Shown here piece after piece: positions 34,113 through 45,900 of a DNA stretch of 64,000 nucleotides. The stretch covers positions 186,001 to 250,000 of the forward strand of contig JAOTON010001906.1 in assembly GCA_034440635.1 (NCBI GenBank), written 5' to 3'. Under the pieces are notes generated by a model. The model saw only the letters and a list, made by a program, of their open reading frames with translations, was not told where the DNA came from and made no database searches. The translations under genes were made by a program, and so were the position numbers. Positions within the stretch are counted from its first letter, which is position 1, and every line of letters starts with the position of its first letter. This stretch comes from Lepas anatifera (lineage: Eukaryota > Arthropoda > Thecostraca > Lepadidae).

Positions 34113-37105
34113 GATGTTGTGTTCTTTTTTTAAAAAGAAACGCGCAAGAGACTCGTATCGATCAACAAACTGCTAACGGTATACCCATTATGAACTTTAA
34201 CTGGGTCCCTGCCGGAGAAGAAAATAATGAAGCACGCTGCGATCCTGAACCAGTAATATCTTATTGGGATTCCACATATCTGAATCCCTGATGAGTGTTG
34301 ATGATAGCGCGTATAGTCAGGACAGCGCCCACCCCCAAGCCGGATGTGGCTTGCCTCCGGGCTGTTTGTATGCGCCGCCGATTGGGAAATAACGTGCCTA
34401 AGCCGACGACTGGCTTCCCCACACTCGCACCGCAGCCACAGCCGAAACGATGAATTATCAGTTTGATGACAGCACCTGAAGTTTTGACGGGACGTGGAGC
34501 CGCAGTGCTAGAGCGGTATGCAGATAAAACGACTGCCACATATGTTTGATTCCAGCCGATTTCCTCGCCAGCAGAAATAAGTTCAGTGGTTATGCAAAGG
34601 AAGATATGTTTCTGCTGTTCCCACTGAGGCAAACAGAAACGTCTTAGAATCGCTAGAGGTTAATGAAATTTCAAGCATATAGCAATGTTCTGAATAATTA
34701 GATTTGACTAACTGAATTATCTCTCACTATGTTTTTGATGACTAATACTTCAGAGAGATGCCAAACAGGGGAGTCGGTGAAGGCCTGAAAACTAGGCTTC
34801 AGAAAGGGATGACAACACCATTATTCTTCCTGCACGTACACTCATTTTTTTCTTCTGAAATTTTCATTATTTACCGTCTAATAAACCAGGAGCAATTTAG
34901 AATGCTTCTTTGTCCAGTTTTATGTGTTTTTCGATCCCATTATTATTTCTGACTATGAGCCAATTACTGTAAGGATCACCAGATGCAGTTTTAATTGCTA
35001 GCACAAAGCGAATGCTATCAACGGTCAACTAGACAAAATAGGACGATTTCGCTCCCTCGGTGGCTTGTCTTGTCATTGAAAGCCACGCCCACTACTAACT
35101 CCTGTGATATTCCAATTGGGTGTCTATTCTTAGCGCTGGTTCTAAGTTCAAGCCAAAGCTATAAAGCGGCGGTACAATAAGCAAAATCATAGCCTGCGTC
35201 TTCCAGTCTCGAGCTGCACCGTCGGCGCTTAAGCATTAGCCCACTCGGCGTGGTAGGTAATGTGTACCTTGCAGTTTGACATTGTTATTAGCTCCAACAA
35301 GAATGCGCAGTTTTGGTCACATTAGCGCGGGTAATGACACTATGCAGCGCCGCAGTACATCCTGGATCCCAGGCCAAATGTTGAAGCACACTTGAGTATG
35401 ACACCATTAGAAACACGGAATTAAGGTTGTCATACAGTATCCTGTAGTTTTTTTTGTGCGCAGGCCCCTCACATTGATGTGCATACTCTTATTGTTAACT
35501 TATTTGGAGGCTTCAAGCCTAATTTTACTCCGTTCCATTCAAGCAGTGATGGCTATCTGGTAGTTATCATATGTCCTTCGATGCATTTGCCTCGTCTTGT
35601 CCAAAACGCTAAAAAAACGGTCGTTATAAGGATATTGTCTTCTGTCTTTTCTTCTTTTTGCAACTATGACCCGTATCATACCTACTCATACAAACACTTG
35701 TTTACAATGCAGCTATCTTAGAAAAAGTCAACTGTTGACGAGAAATGCACAAGTAGCTTTCTTATTTGTCGACACCTGTGGATCACTTCGCGGCAGATCG
35801 GTCGGAAAAACTATCGCCAAATGAGAAAAGCACTGCCAGGTCTAACTTGCCAGGCTCACTTCGCTATTTGTCAACTTTTAATGTTAGTATAAACTGTTCA
35901 AGAGAGCCGTGAAGCATTTGAAAGCTCGTAGATAAATTAAATAATCAACTGGTGCTATAATCAACTACTAAACATCGAGTAGGTCTCAATCCACAAATTT
36001 TGTACATCAAGCAGCAAAGCCTGTTCAATCTAAATTAAACCAGTATGCACTTGTAACCTAATTGACATTTGAGACAAAAAAATCACCAGGGTCTTGCTAA
36101 AAGACAATCGCTTATCATTGGTTTTATTTCAAGTCTATGGAAAACATGGGTTTGCGAGGATATGTGAATAATGATCTGCCTTCAAGTTGGATGGTTACCG
36201 GTGTCGATGAGCAGCTATCAGGCGATGGGAAATATTAACTGAAACTTATTTAGGTACGTTGTGACATCTATAAGGTAATATTAGCCTCTCCTTTTGGTTG
36301 CTTACATGTGATCAGGTTTTTATTTGGATAAAGAATGTAAAATCCATCAATTTCACTTATGTTTATTCTAAAATACGTCTCCAGTCATCCAGAGAAAATC
36401 GGAATAAGCATGGCAGCAATCGCGATTCACTAGCGAAATGAAACGTGCCGTTTTTTGCACCCAGTCTTCGCATATCTAAAGCCCATGTAACTCTTTCAGG
36501 CTTATTTGACCCGATTCCCAAGCTTGCTTGTTAATATTCCTTGCCCTTTGATAGATGAACGGCTGGAGGCCAGCCCTATCTAGCCCTCTGGTGGCATGTT
36601 TTTACTAACAGTGGCTCCCTCTAGGCCGGACAAACCCATGGAAAGATGTGCTAACTTGCTGGAATACGTTTGGGTTATATATTAGGAAAATGGAACCCTC
36701 ATCGACATCTGTGGATTCCTTAACCTATGCCTGATCTGTTACCATTGATAAAGTAGCATAAACGTGAGATTAAACTATAATCAAGCTAAGCTATTTTAGG
36801 CTAGTATGTAAACACGCTTAGGTTAGTTGACATAAATTAGGTATATACATAGTTTGGTCAGTTTTCAGGCTTAAATAATGATTTTATGAAAACATTTATA
36901 GCATTAATAAGCTTATAACCATAATTATGCAGCATAATTATGTTATAATCAATATATAATGAGCAGTGTAAAAACATTCGACGTTTTAGCCGAAAACCGT
37001 GAATATTACTGTTCTTGTCCAAAATAGGTATCATGTTTTTCAATCGGGTCAAAGCTTATATAGTTTATACGAAGGGATGTGCACGCTGTGGATACATAAA
37101 GTGCA
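34113..37105. other. No gene recognised; AT-rich foldback near 36913-36948
   Basis: A 123-codon minus-strand ORF at 34261-34632 has no domain. At 36913-36948 TTATAACCATAATTATG faces CATAATTATGTTATAA across three bases, with one bulged base. The rest is AT-rich and featureless. Confidence 0.4.
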
Positions 37106-37107
37106 TG

Positions 37108-37215
37108 CAGGGGTGGATCCAGGGGGAGCAAGAGAGCATTTCTCTCCAAAGCCCCCCCATTTTAACCGTTTTTTTCTTAAAAAGACATATTTTCATGATT
37201 TTGGGCCCATTGTCC
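37108..37215 (+). mobile_element. One-ended MITE fragment (GGGGTGGATCCAGGGGG end)
   Basis: The left end AGGGGTGGATCCAGGGGG and an interior TTTTCATGATTTTGGGCCCA match the element at 44536-44696. The right inverted end is missing. Confidence 0.5.
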
Positions 37216-37310
37216 CCCCAAATAATTTTTCTCAATCAAACCGTGTGTGCTTGCATGAGCACATGGCATAATAAAACATAAATGGCATTATATAAACATA
37301 CATTCATGCA

Positions 37311-37370
<60 letters not shown>
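37311..37370 (+). repeat. TA dinucleotide microsatellite
   Basis: About 25 uninterrupted TA units preceded by ATATGTATA. Confidence 0.97.
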
Positions 37371-37373
<3 letters not shown>

Positions 37374-37374
37374 T

Positions 37375-38220
37375 GATCAGAAGTTTTTTTCTGCTGGGAC
37401 ATTCCCATGCCAGTTTGGTCTCTGTGCACCTGCAGCAATCATATACCAGTATCGGTCGTTATATATACATGTAGTGCAGGTGGGTCCTGGAAGAATAATA
37501 TGACCAAATGGCAAAGCAATCAACCACATGAGCCGCTCATTCTGGCAGAAGGAAATTTCAAGGAACGGAAATAAGTTTTGACTTTAGCAAAAGAGTACCA
37601 CTGCGAATGTTCCTCCCTCCCCCGATAACAATTATTTCAAACCCGTCCTCCGACGTGGATGGAGTTCGGTATGAAATGCTTGTCCTGCCTGAGTAAAAAT
37701 CAAAAGTTTCAGAGCTTTTTGGAGTCCGCCGAACTATATTAGTGTATTGATTCCACTAAGCATTAGGCACATCCGTCGAGAGCGCGGCAGATCTGGTATT
37801 CACCTAACATTCTGACGCAGTATTGAGAGGCTGAGATTTGACGAAATTTTACGTAAGCGCCTATGCCGGTGCCTTCATTGTGTTGTGACTCAATGCGAAT
37901 TATTTACGTCGTGGATTTTGGTACGATATATATCGCTATTGGCCTGGAATGTATAGCATAAACCAGTCCTGACTAATCTTTCTGCCTAATATAACCAAGT
38001 TTCCAACTACATTTAGCATGTGGTTGGAAATTTAACATCAGCCGTCTTATATAAAATGGCATTGATGAAGCCAGCCTCGTTATTGCACAGCGCAGTTTCT
38101 GAATGTCTGCAAGCGAAAGTTGGACTTTAAGCTAGGGAAATCAAATCAGATACTAATCATAACCTTAGCTTTACATTGAATAGGTTCTGAATTGATGAGT
38201 GATATCACTGCTCACTGTGC
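37375..38220. other. No gene recognised
   Basis: AT-rich DNA without ORFs of note. Confidence 0.4.
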
Positions 38221-38228
38221 TAGATTAA

Positions 38229-39253
38229 CCCTCGCCCCACCGGGGGCCATCAATGGCCCTCCCTAAGGTTTTTCCGAGATAGCAGAAAAATGAAGAGGCG
38301 CAGCACCGCGGTTGAGGGCTCTACCTCTCACTGCATCATTTTGCCACCATCCCTGAAATTTTTACCCCGGGTCACCCAAGGTCAGGTCACCAGACGAGGT
38401 CAACCAAGGTCACCTCACTTCAAATTTAGAGCTCTGTAAGAGCTACATTTCGAAGTCGATCGATTTGAAACTTCCTACACTTTATGGCCCCTCCAGGGTC
38501 TACAATATGTATATCCGGGATTTTTTTATTTCGTGCCCTGAGGTCAGGTCACGAGGTGACCTCTTCCATTGAAAAAGCATGGGGAAAAGTTGTCTTATGA
38601 TATAAAAGTCACAGAAGCGATTGAAAATGCTCAGCTTGATCAGAAAAGCGTTCTTGGACACCTTTTACGGATTCCAGGGGCCATATTTGCCACTTGACTT
38701 CTCCAAGGTCATCCAAGGTCACCAGGGGTCAAAAACAGTATTTTGACAATAAACTTTGACCTGTATAAGCTAGAGCGCTGAAACAAACACCATCGTGTTT
38801 GTCTCGTCATTGGCTTTCATTTGATATACAGCAAGATCACTTTCTGACCTTTCGTGGCCTCAGGTCATCTTAGGTCACGAGGTGACCTCTGGAGGTCAAA
38901 CCACTGGCGGGAGGTCTTTACGTTTCACATAGCGGAAAAAGTAATGACAATATCCTATCAAATGTACTTTTCCAGACCTCAATAGCTCTAATGGCATAAG
39001 AGTTATGCCCAGTTTGCTTAAACATTGCATATTTGAGTGAAAATAGCCGATCTTGACCTAATTTGACCTCTGGAGGTCAAACCATTGACCTGAGCACTAA
39101 AACATGCAAAGTAATGTCTTACTGAATGCACGCGAGCTTTCTATTGCACTTTTCAGATTTGCGCTAACGCCCATATTTTCGGAGTTAGAGGGGGGCCATC
39201 GATGGCCCCCGGTGGGGCGAAGGTGGCGCTAGACCCCCCGGTGGGGCGCGGGT
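38229..39253 (+). mobile_element. R1 repeat copy C, best-preserved full element
   Basis: TTAA lies at 38225-38228 and 39254-39257. The left end is CCCTCGCCCCACCGGGGGCC. The reverse complement of the right end reads AACCCGCGCCCCACCGGGG and repeats the GCCCCACCGGGGGCC core about 35 bp further in. Between the ends AGGTCA/TGACCT hexamers are very dense, notably at 38375-38410, 38530-38560, 38705-38765 and 38845-38905. There is no ORF. The TTAA duplication and CCC-initial termini resemble the piggyBac superfamily; the transposase source is not in this window. Confidence 0.85.
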
Positions 39254-39658
39254 TTAAGAAGTAAAATGGCTTGATGGCATGAGACAAAAAATGAGCGGTG
39301 CCACATCTGCTTGAGAGTAACTTCTTTTCAATCTGATGAGTTACAAAATTTATGATGTACCACTCTAAACACAGTGTCACGCGTGAACGGCGACCGTGGG
39401 AAGGAAAAACGGGTACAGACGGGATGGATAAAAAATGCTGATTTTTCTGCAAATATTCGTATTTTCCCATTGGTTTCCCTACTATTTTTGATAAATATGA
39501 TGTTTTTTTAAGAATTGAGCATTTTCATAAAAATAGTTGTGTACCTATTTGAACTTTGCTTCTGGATAGATGTTTCTCGATCTATCATTTTCGTATCATA
39601 TCCGCGACATTGTGCGATGTTCAAAGGTACGCAAATTTACACTGTCCAAGCATTTTAA

Positions 39659-40290
39659 CACGCGCATGACGGGGGCGGTACCGCCCCCTCGGTTTTTCGA
39701 GACAGGAAACGGGGCGCGTAGGCGCCATACTTGGTATACCTTTTCCTCATCATTTTAACTTCTGTGAAAATTTTAAGGTTAGGTCATCTCGGTGGTCCCG
39801 TACGGTCGTGACCTGACCTAAAAAGTTTAGATGATAAGTCGGAGCAGGGTGAACTTATCCATTGAAACTCATAGCACATAATGGCCACCGAGTTCTCTAA
39901 CATATGTGGTTTTTGATATCGATGACCTAGGTCTACGGCATGACCTCTCCATTAAAACATGGAAAATGGTTTTCGGAATAACTCAGTAACGGATGTGATA
40001 GAGCATTTATTTTAGTGCATTAGACTCGCCTGCTTTGCGTTCTAATGATATGCATTTTATATAATTTGACCCTGACCTGACCTCAGGTCGTCAACTTGAT
40101 TTGACCTAGAGGTCAATTTATATCATTCGATTCGGCTTGTGGATTCTTAGTTTAGTCGTTTTGTCTATCTTTACTTGTTCATGTAATGCCCAAACTGAAT
40201 TTTCATGTTATCCCTTGACGGGCATGTTTGACCTCTCGTGACCTTAAGTGACCTGACAAAATGGTTCAATGTTTTCGATGAGGGAGCAGT
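39659..40290 (+). mobile_element. R3 repeat, left end at TTAA, AGGTCA-rich, right end unclear
   Basis: TTAA at 39655-39658 is followed by CACGCGCATGACGGGGGCGG, sharing its first seven bases with R2. The interior has TTAGGTCATCTCGG, GTCGTGACCTGACC, ACCCTGACCTGACCTCAGGT and GACCTAGAGGTCAA. No matching right terminus or second TTAA is clear, so it may be truncated. Confidence 0.55.
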
Positions 40291-40339
40291 CAACGCCGTT
40301 CACCGTTTTCGTACCTACCGTGGTTCTCGAACTAGGCTA

Positions 40340-41510
40340 CCCCCCCTCAATGCAAGTGGCTGACCCGAGGTGTTAAGCTTTGAACCACCATAAAATTAAT
40401 TATCCTTTGAGTGACTTTCTGGAAGGCAATGCTCACCTGCTCTGTCTCATTAGCAGTTTGGTTCCGGATGGTGAAATACTTTCCAAGAATGCTGGTCCCC
40501 CGGGGAAGACTGGCTGCTAATCGCGCCCTCTGGTGACGCGGCCATTTGGCTCTCCGGCTGCGCGTGCCCAGTGGTGGCGGCATCCGTTTCCATTCCGCCA
40601 GCAGCTCAGAGATGCAAAAGCTGAGTGAAACCGTTGGAAGCTGTGCTAGCGATTGTTACCTAATGACCCAACGGTTAGACGTACTGCACAAGCCTGTGAG
40701 AGGAATCGTGTATCCCTGCGCAGGAACTGCATGGTATTTTATTGGTTCCATCGCCCGACGCCGAGCACAACTTCTACGACTCTGGCATCATCAGTCCACA
40801 GTTGCCAGATGAAGTCGGCCTGGTCAGTCATTAGGGCACATATTCCGGCCAGTATGCAGATGTGATGGCGGCCGGGCGCGCGCCGTTCGTCTAAGAAGGC
40901 ACCATCGCCCGCCGGGCGGCCCGCGCGTCCAGAACCGAACTGACGGAATGTGGTAGTGGGTAGCATTGCTGACTGTCGAAGATAGACATCTGTGAGTCTG
41001 AAGGAGGCGCAGTGGCTTATGTCTGCTATTTTTTGTAGCGATTTGAAGGGAATCAGCACTGGATTAACGCCTGGGAATAGGATGGATGGGAGTAATAACA
41101 TTGCCTCTCACTTGGAAGAAGTTTGAAACAATTCCTTTAGGTGGATGCAAAAGTGTCTATGAAAATAACAATAGTGATTGAAAAATAATAGAGGTTGTAC
41201 AAAGCTCCACAGATTTTCACACTTCGAAGGAGACGCCTAAATAATCAGTCGAAGGGAGAATCTCTTAAGCCACCACTGTGTGCTGGCATTATTTTTTACT
41301 TGGTACTTGCATATTTATAGATGTACTATTTTGTATTTTTCCATTTCGCAAATGGTAGTCGTTCCCGATATTAGGTACTGTTTATCTGATGCCTCTTATC
41401 TTTGTTTTTATTTAGCTATGGTCCATTGACTTAGTTTGTGCCTGGAGATGTTGAAACGTGTACAAACTGGTTAAACTGGTTTTGTTTAGTCAATTTGCTT
41501 TGGTATGCAT
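40340..41510. other. No gene recognised; GC-rich island at 40500-40980
   Basis: Overlapping ORFs on both strands up to 120 codons without domains. A non-coding regulatory island is possible. The DNA turns AT-rich after 41100. Confidence 0.35.
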
Positions 41511-41514
41511 TGTA

Positions 41515-41517
<3 letters not shown>

Positions 41518-41593
<76 letters not shown>
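41518..41593 (+). repeat. TA dinucleotide microsatellite
   Basis: About 38 TA units, followed by a second short TA run at 41620-41634. Confidence 0.97.
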
Positions 41594-41596
<3 letters not shown>

Positions 41597-41639
41597 TATA
41601 TGAATATTTTTATGATATTATATATATATATATATTATT

Positions 41640-42580
41640 TATACATAAATCGGTATCATAGTGTGCTCTTCCTCAATAGTACAAAAACCGATGGCTGAAG
41701 TTCATCTGTATGTATTAGTCTCGGCGTATTCACATTATATTTGTACAGACATTGTTGTCAAACAATCGCCAACGTCAAGAGCTAGCGCATACCATTCACT
41801 CAACTGTACATGCTTTGCTTCACTACAGAATATGTATCACAGATATTCGCCACAAGACTGTGACCCCAAGTCAAAGATAGCAAAGCACGTAAGTATATGG
41901 CCTTTCAACATGCTACTGAAACCAGAAAGCGAACCAGATTGCATATTAGCATATTTTTCTAGTTTGGCGCTGAAGGTTCTTGAGAAACACTTCTTACTCC
42001 ACGAATTTTTCAATACCTGGAAATAGGTGAGCATTGAAAATCATCTACTCTAAAAGCGTAATGAAAACATTTATGTAATAGGAACTGAACAATAAAACAA
42101 ACTGAGTAAGCACGAAGCGTTAAGAATAAGTAACATTGTACAGTCGTCGATGGAGCGAGAAAATATAGATGAAATGATACGATTTAAACATGTAAAGTCA
42201 GTTTGAGAGAGCAGAGTGAAGTAGGGGAATAATTAATACCTGAGTAGCATTTTGAGTGCCTGAAAAGGGATGGAAAACAGGGAAACAGAAAAAACCACTT
42301 ATTGTGTGGATTCCAGGCACTATGATATCAGAAGTCTAATGGCATGGTTTAGATGCACCAAATTACCATAACACTGGTAAAAAAGATAACCAATCCATTA
42401 CGGGGCCTACCGATATGCCGTAAGCCTAAGGTCAGGCACTTCCACTGACGTAGACTACACATCCAATAGAATTACACCCATAACGTTTGGCCTCTTCACA
42501 CATGCACAGCTAACAAGGACACACATTCGAAGCTACAACTTGGACATGCACATACCAAAGTTTGTCATATAGAAAGCATA
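41640..42580. other. No gene recognised; likely 3' flank of the anosmin-like gene
   Basis: This lies downstream of the minus-strand stop at 42583. I did not find a convincing AATAAA signal on the minus strand, so the 3' UTR end is undefined. A 121-codon plus-strand ORF at 41661-42026 has no domain. Confidence 0.35.
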
Positions 42581-42582
42581 AC

Positions 42583-42957
42583 TCAGACTTTTCCGGAGAA
42601 CTTTCCGTTATGTATCGCGACCACCTCGAGTGGAGAGGTCACAGTTTTGTGAGCCACGCACCGCGAAATGGACGCCAGACGAGGTGCTTCCCTCTCCCCT
42701 GACGTCTCCGGCTGACATCGTATCCAGGCTCCCACTACGATGAAGGCACAGCCGAGAACGGTGAAGGCGATGGCCAGGACCACTATGGTCAAGGCGTGAG
42801 AGTCGACGCGGGCCGATGCCTGAGGCTGGCCAGAAAAGGCCGAGCGGGGTACCTTGTGGACGGCACGCGCCGTAGCGGCTGCCGTGTATGTGCTGATGAC
42901 AAGAGGCACCGACCTCAATGGCTCCAGGTCCTGCGACTCCGCCGACATCAGCTCCAC
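42583..42957 (-). CDS. Exon 7: end of FNIII-2, stalk, transmembrane helix, tail, stop
   Basis: 124 codons plus TGA (42583-42585), after a CTCTCGGCAG acceptor. It opens with VELMSAES, completing the G strand of FNIII-2. A Ser/Ala/Gln-rich stalk precedes a 25-residue hydrophobic helix (ALTIVVLAIAFTVLGCAFIV onwards, residues 343-367), then Arg-Cys and a 45-residue tail. This predicts a type I membrane protein. Earlier parts of the same open frame, upstream of the acceptor, are GC-rich intron. Confidence 0.8.
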   Translation of the reverse strand: MELMSAESQDLEPLRSVPLVISTYTAAATARAVHKVPRSAFSGQPQASARVDSHALTIVVLAIAFTVLGCAFIVVGAWIRCQPETSGEREAPRLASISRCVAHKTVTSPLEVVAIHNGKFSGKV

Positions 42958-45900
42958 CTGCCGAGAGAACGCCGAGTTAGCACAGCAGCGCCTCTGGCGG
43001 TCGCTGCCGGCCACAACGCCACTAGCGCCACTATCCACAGCAGCGGCGACGAGAGGAAGCGTTTCTTCGCGGTGGTCGCACCCTCTCGGCCGGCAAGGGC
43101 AGCCTCTTCCCCGGTAATTAGTTTGCCAGTTTAACACCGCTTCAGCTGCGCTGCGCTCATAAAGCGGCGAGCGGGCCGGCGCGCGCTGAATCAAACTAAT
43201 GCAAATAATCACACTTCTCCATCGCAGAGGGCGATTTATGGCCCATGCTGCATCATTGCTCGGGCTGCAAAATTTAATAATGCTAATTAGTGCGGTGTTA
43301 ACCTGGCCGGACGGCGGCCTGCGAGGACGACGCCGTGACTATAATCCTGAAAAGCGGCGCGGCGCGGCGCCTCGACGCTGCGCTCCGCACCTGCTGGGCT
43401 CTCCACGGCTCTATCGCGTCCCTCCAGGCCAATTCCAGACCGCAGGAATGTCGAGTGGACTCGAGGCATATTTATCCGACGCGTCTCCGGCCCGTGACAA
43501 TCACGTGACGCTCCGGTGCGCCACCGCCGCCGCACCCGCGCCACGCATGTCACTCGGTGGCGTGGAACGGCGCAGCGACTGGCGGCCGTGGCTTTTTTGG
43601 CGCACGTGATGCGTACGGTCCGGCGGCATTTGGAGGGGGCAAGGACCTGCGTTGGCCGCGCGTGCACTGGTGGTGGTGCAGAGCAGTTGGCAGCTTTGCT
43701 GGCTGTATGTCTGGCCATTACAGAACGCAGCGGCAGGAATGGGCGTCGGTACGGCTCAGCCGGTCGTTACTGCAGCCATCTCGAGACCAGCCATTTCCAG
43801 CAGCGGCCGCGGCTGCCGGGCATACAGCTCTGCACCCAGCGCGCCACCAACGGCCGGTAATTCGGAGGTAGATAACGCGGCCTTTCCGAGCGCGGACCTC
43901 GCAGGCGGATACATAAGCCAATGTAATTTGAATGACCCGGCCTGCTTATTTATGTTGCCGTGCAACCTCTGGCTCAGGCTTATTATCGTTTGCATACGCT
44001 CAGTAGCTATATATAGACATCATCACATAGTGCTCTCGGCGTTGTATCATGAACAGTGCGGCATATCTCTCATTCGTGCTAGAACCCAGCATGCAAAATC
44101 AAATCAGAGATCATGACATCTTATTGCTTCCCCATTATCACCACATCACTTCACTCTCCCACTCGCTTGCCCCTCACCTGTATGTTGTAGATGGACTCTG
44201 GCCAGAGGCTGAGTGTGACCGAGGTCATGTCCGTGTAGAGGTGGCCCTTGATGCCGCCTCCGCTGACCTCCCAGGTGACCAGGTAGTCGGCCGGGCCGGC
44301 CGTCTGAGGCTCCCAGCTGATCTCGGCCAGCACCATGTTATCGTCACGCGCCACGGAGACAGTCTCCAGCAGCCAGGCGCCCGGAATCTGTGCACGAGGT
44401 GGGGCGTCAAACAGAGATCATGGACTGCAGATGAATACACAACTGGTGAAAGGAGAAGACTACCACAGAACACTGCCACCGGGCTAATTTGGCACAATGT
44501 GTTTGCGTTGAGTTTGGTTGGGACACTGCTGTAATCGGAGGTGGATCCAGGGGGAGGGTAATCCGGTCGTGGCCCTCCTCCAAAGCGGTCATATCGTGCC
44601 TAGTTTTAGCCGATTTTGGTATATTTTCTAAAGAAAAACATTTCTCATGATTTTGGTCCGATTTCCCCCTAAACGCTTCACCTAGATCCGCCTCTGGCAG
44701 CAATGCAGGCTCCTTTATACAAGATGCAGCATTTTGTTTAACAACTGCTGACTGCGAAGGGGACGGGCTGTAACTCATGTAACCAATAGCCGGTCAGCCA
44801 CTTAACCTCGCCCCACCGGGGGCCATCGTGGCCCCCGGTTTTCCGGGATAGCAGAAAACGACAGGCGCAGCACCGCGGTGGGCTCACCTCTCCGCAATTC
44901 CATCATCCTGATTTTTACCCCGGTCCCAGGTCGGTCCCAGACGGGTACAGGTCCCACCTTTAGGTCTGTAGCTACATAGTCGATATTGAACTTCCCACTC
45001 TGCCCTCGGGTTGGTGTTATCCTTTTTTCTCCTGGTGGTCCGGCGACCCCCCATTGGAAAGCATGGGGAAAGCTATTTCTGATATAAAAGCCACAAAAAT
45101 GATTGCAATACTGCTGTGAACAACGTTTTGGACCCCTCATGGGGTTATTTGCTGATTTAGGTATGGTCGGTCAAAGTATTGCCACTTCCATTGAGCTGGC
45201 GGTACAAACTGGTTTGTTGTCTGGCTTTCTTTGTATATGGGCACTGCTTTGACCTGGTCTATTGGTCAGGTGACCTCTGGCGGTCAAACCACTGGGGGTC
45301 TTTGTTCCTCGGAAGTCTGGATTGTATAATGCTTTAGGTAGCTCTATGAAGGTTTGCATTTGTAATCATGTATTGTGAAATAGCCATTTGCCTTTGCTCT
45401 GTAACCATGCCTGAAACATGCGTATTCTATCGGCTTGTTGATGCATTTTGTTAGGGGGATGGCCCGCCGTTAAATGTATGCGGTGCTTTTCAGGCTCCAC
45501 CAGAAGTAATTAGAATTAGATATCACATGTTGTATATGCAGCCTGCCTAAACATTTTGTGAGAGTTTTAAACCTGCATTTTGTCTCAACTTTTGCTATGC
45601 CTCCACCCTTCCCTTTTACAAAGTTTGCTGGAGCAGAAAACAGGAGGTGAAGATGCTTTAAGACAGTGCTCCTCCTGAAATAAGCCAGACGTTGGATCCG
45701 GTATAATCTTACTTGATTCCTTGGTAACAAACGGTAGCGACCGCAAGATGCCTCCAGGCCATCGGAAAGCATGTGTAGACTTATCCGTGCGTGAGAGCTA
45801 GCATTCATGCCTGGAAATCACCCAGAAACCTGACCGGTCAGCCACGGCTGGAATCCGGCAGATCGTCCATTCACACACCCTGCCAGCGGCAACCCATGTG

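Noticed and set aside
34261..34632. 123-codon minus-strand ORF
   Set aside because: No domain, no splice context, and an AT/GC profile like the other non-coding islands.
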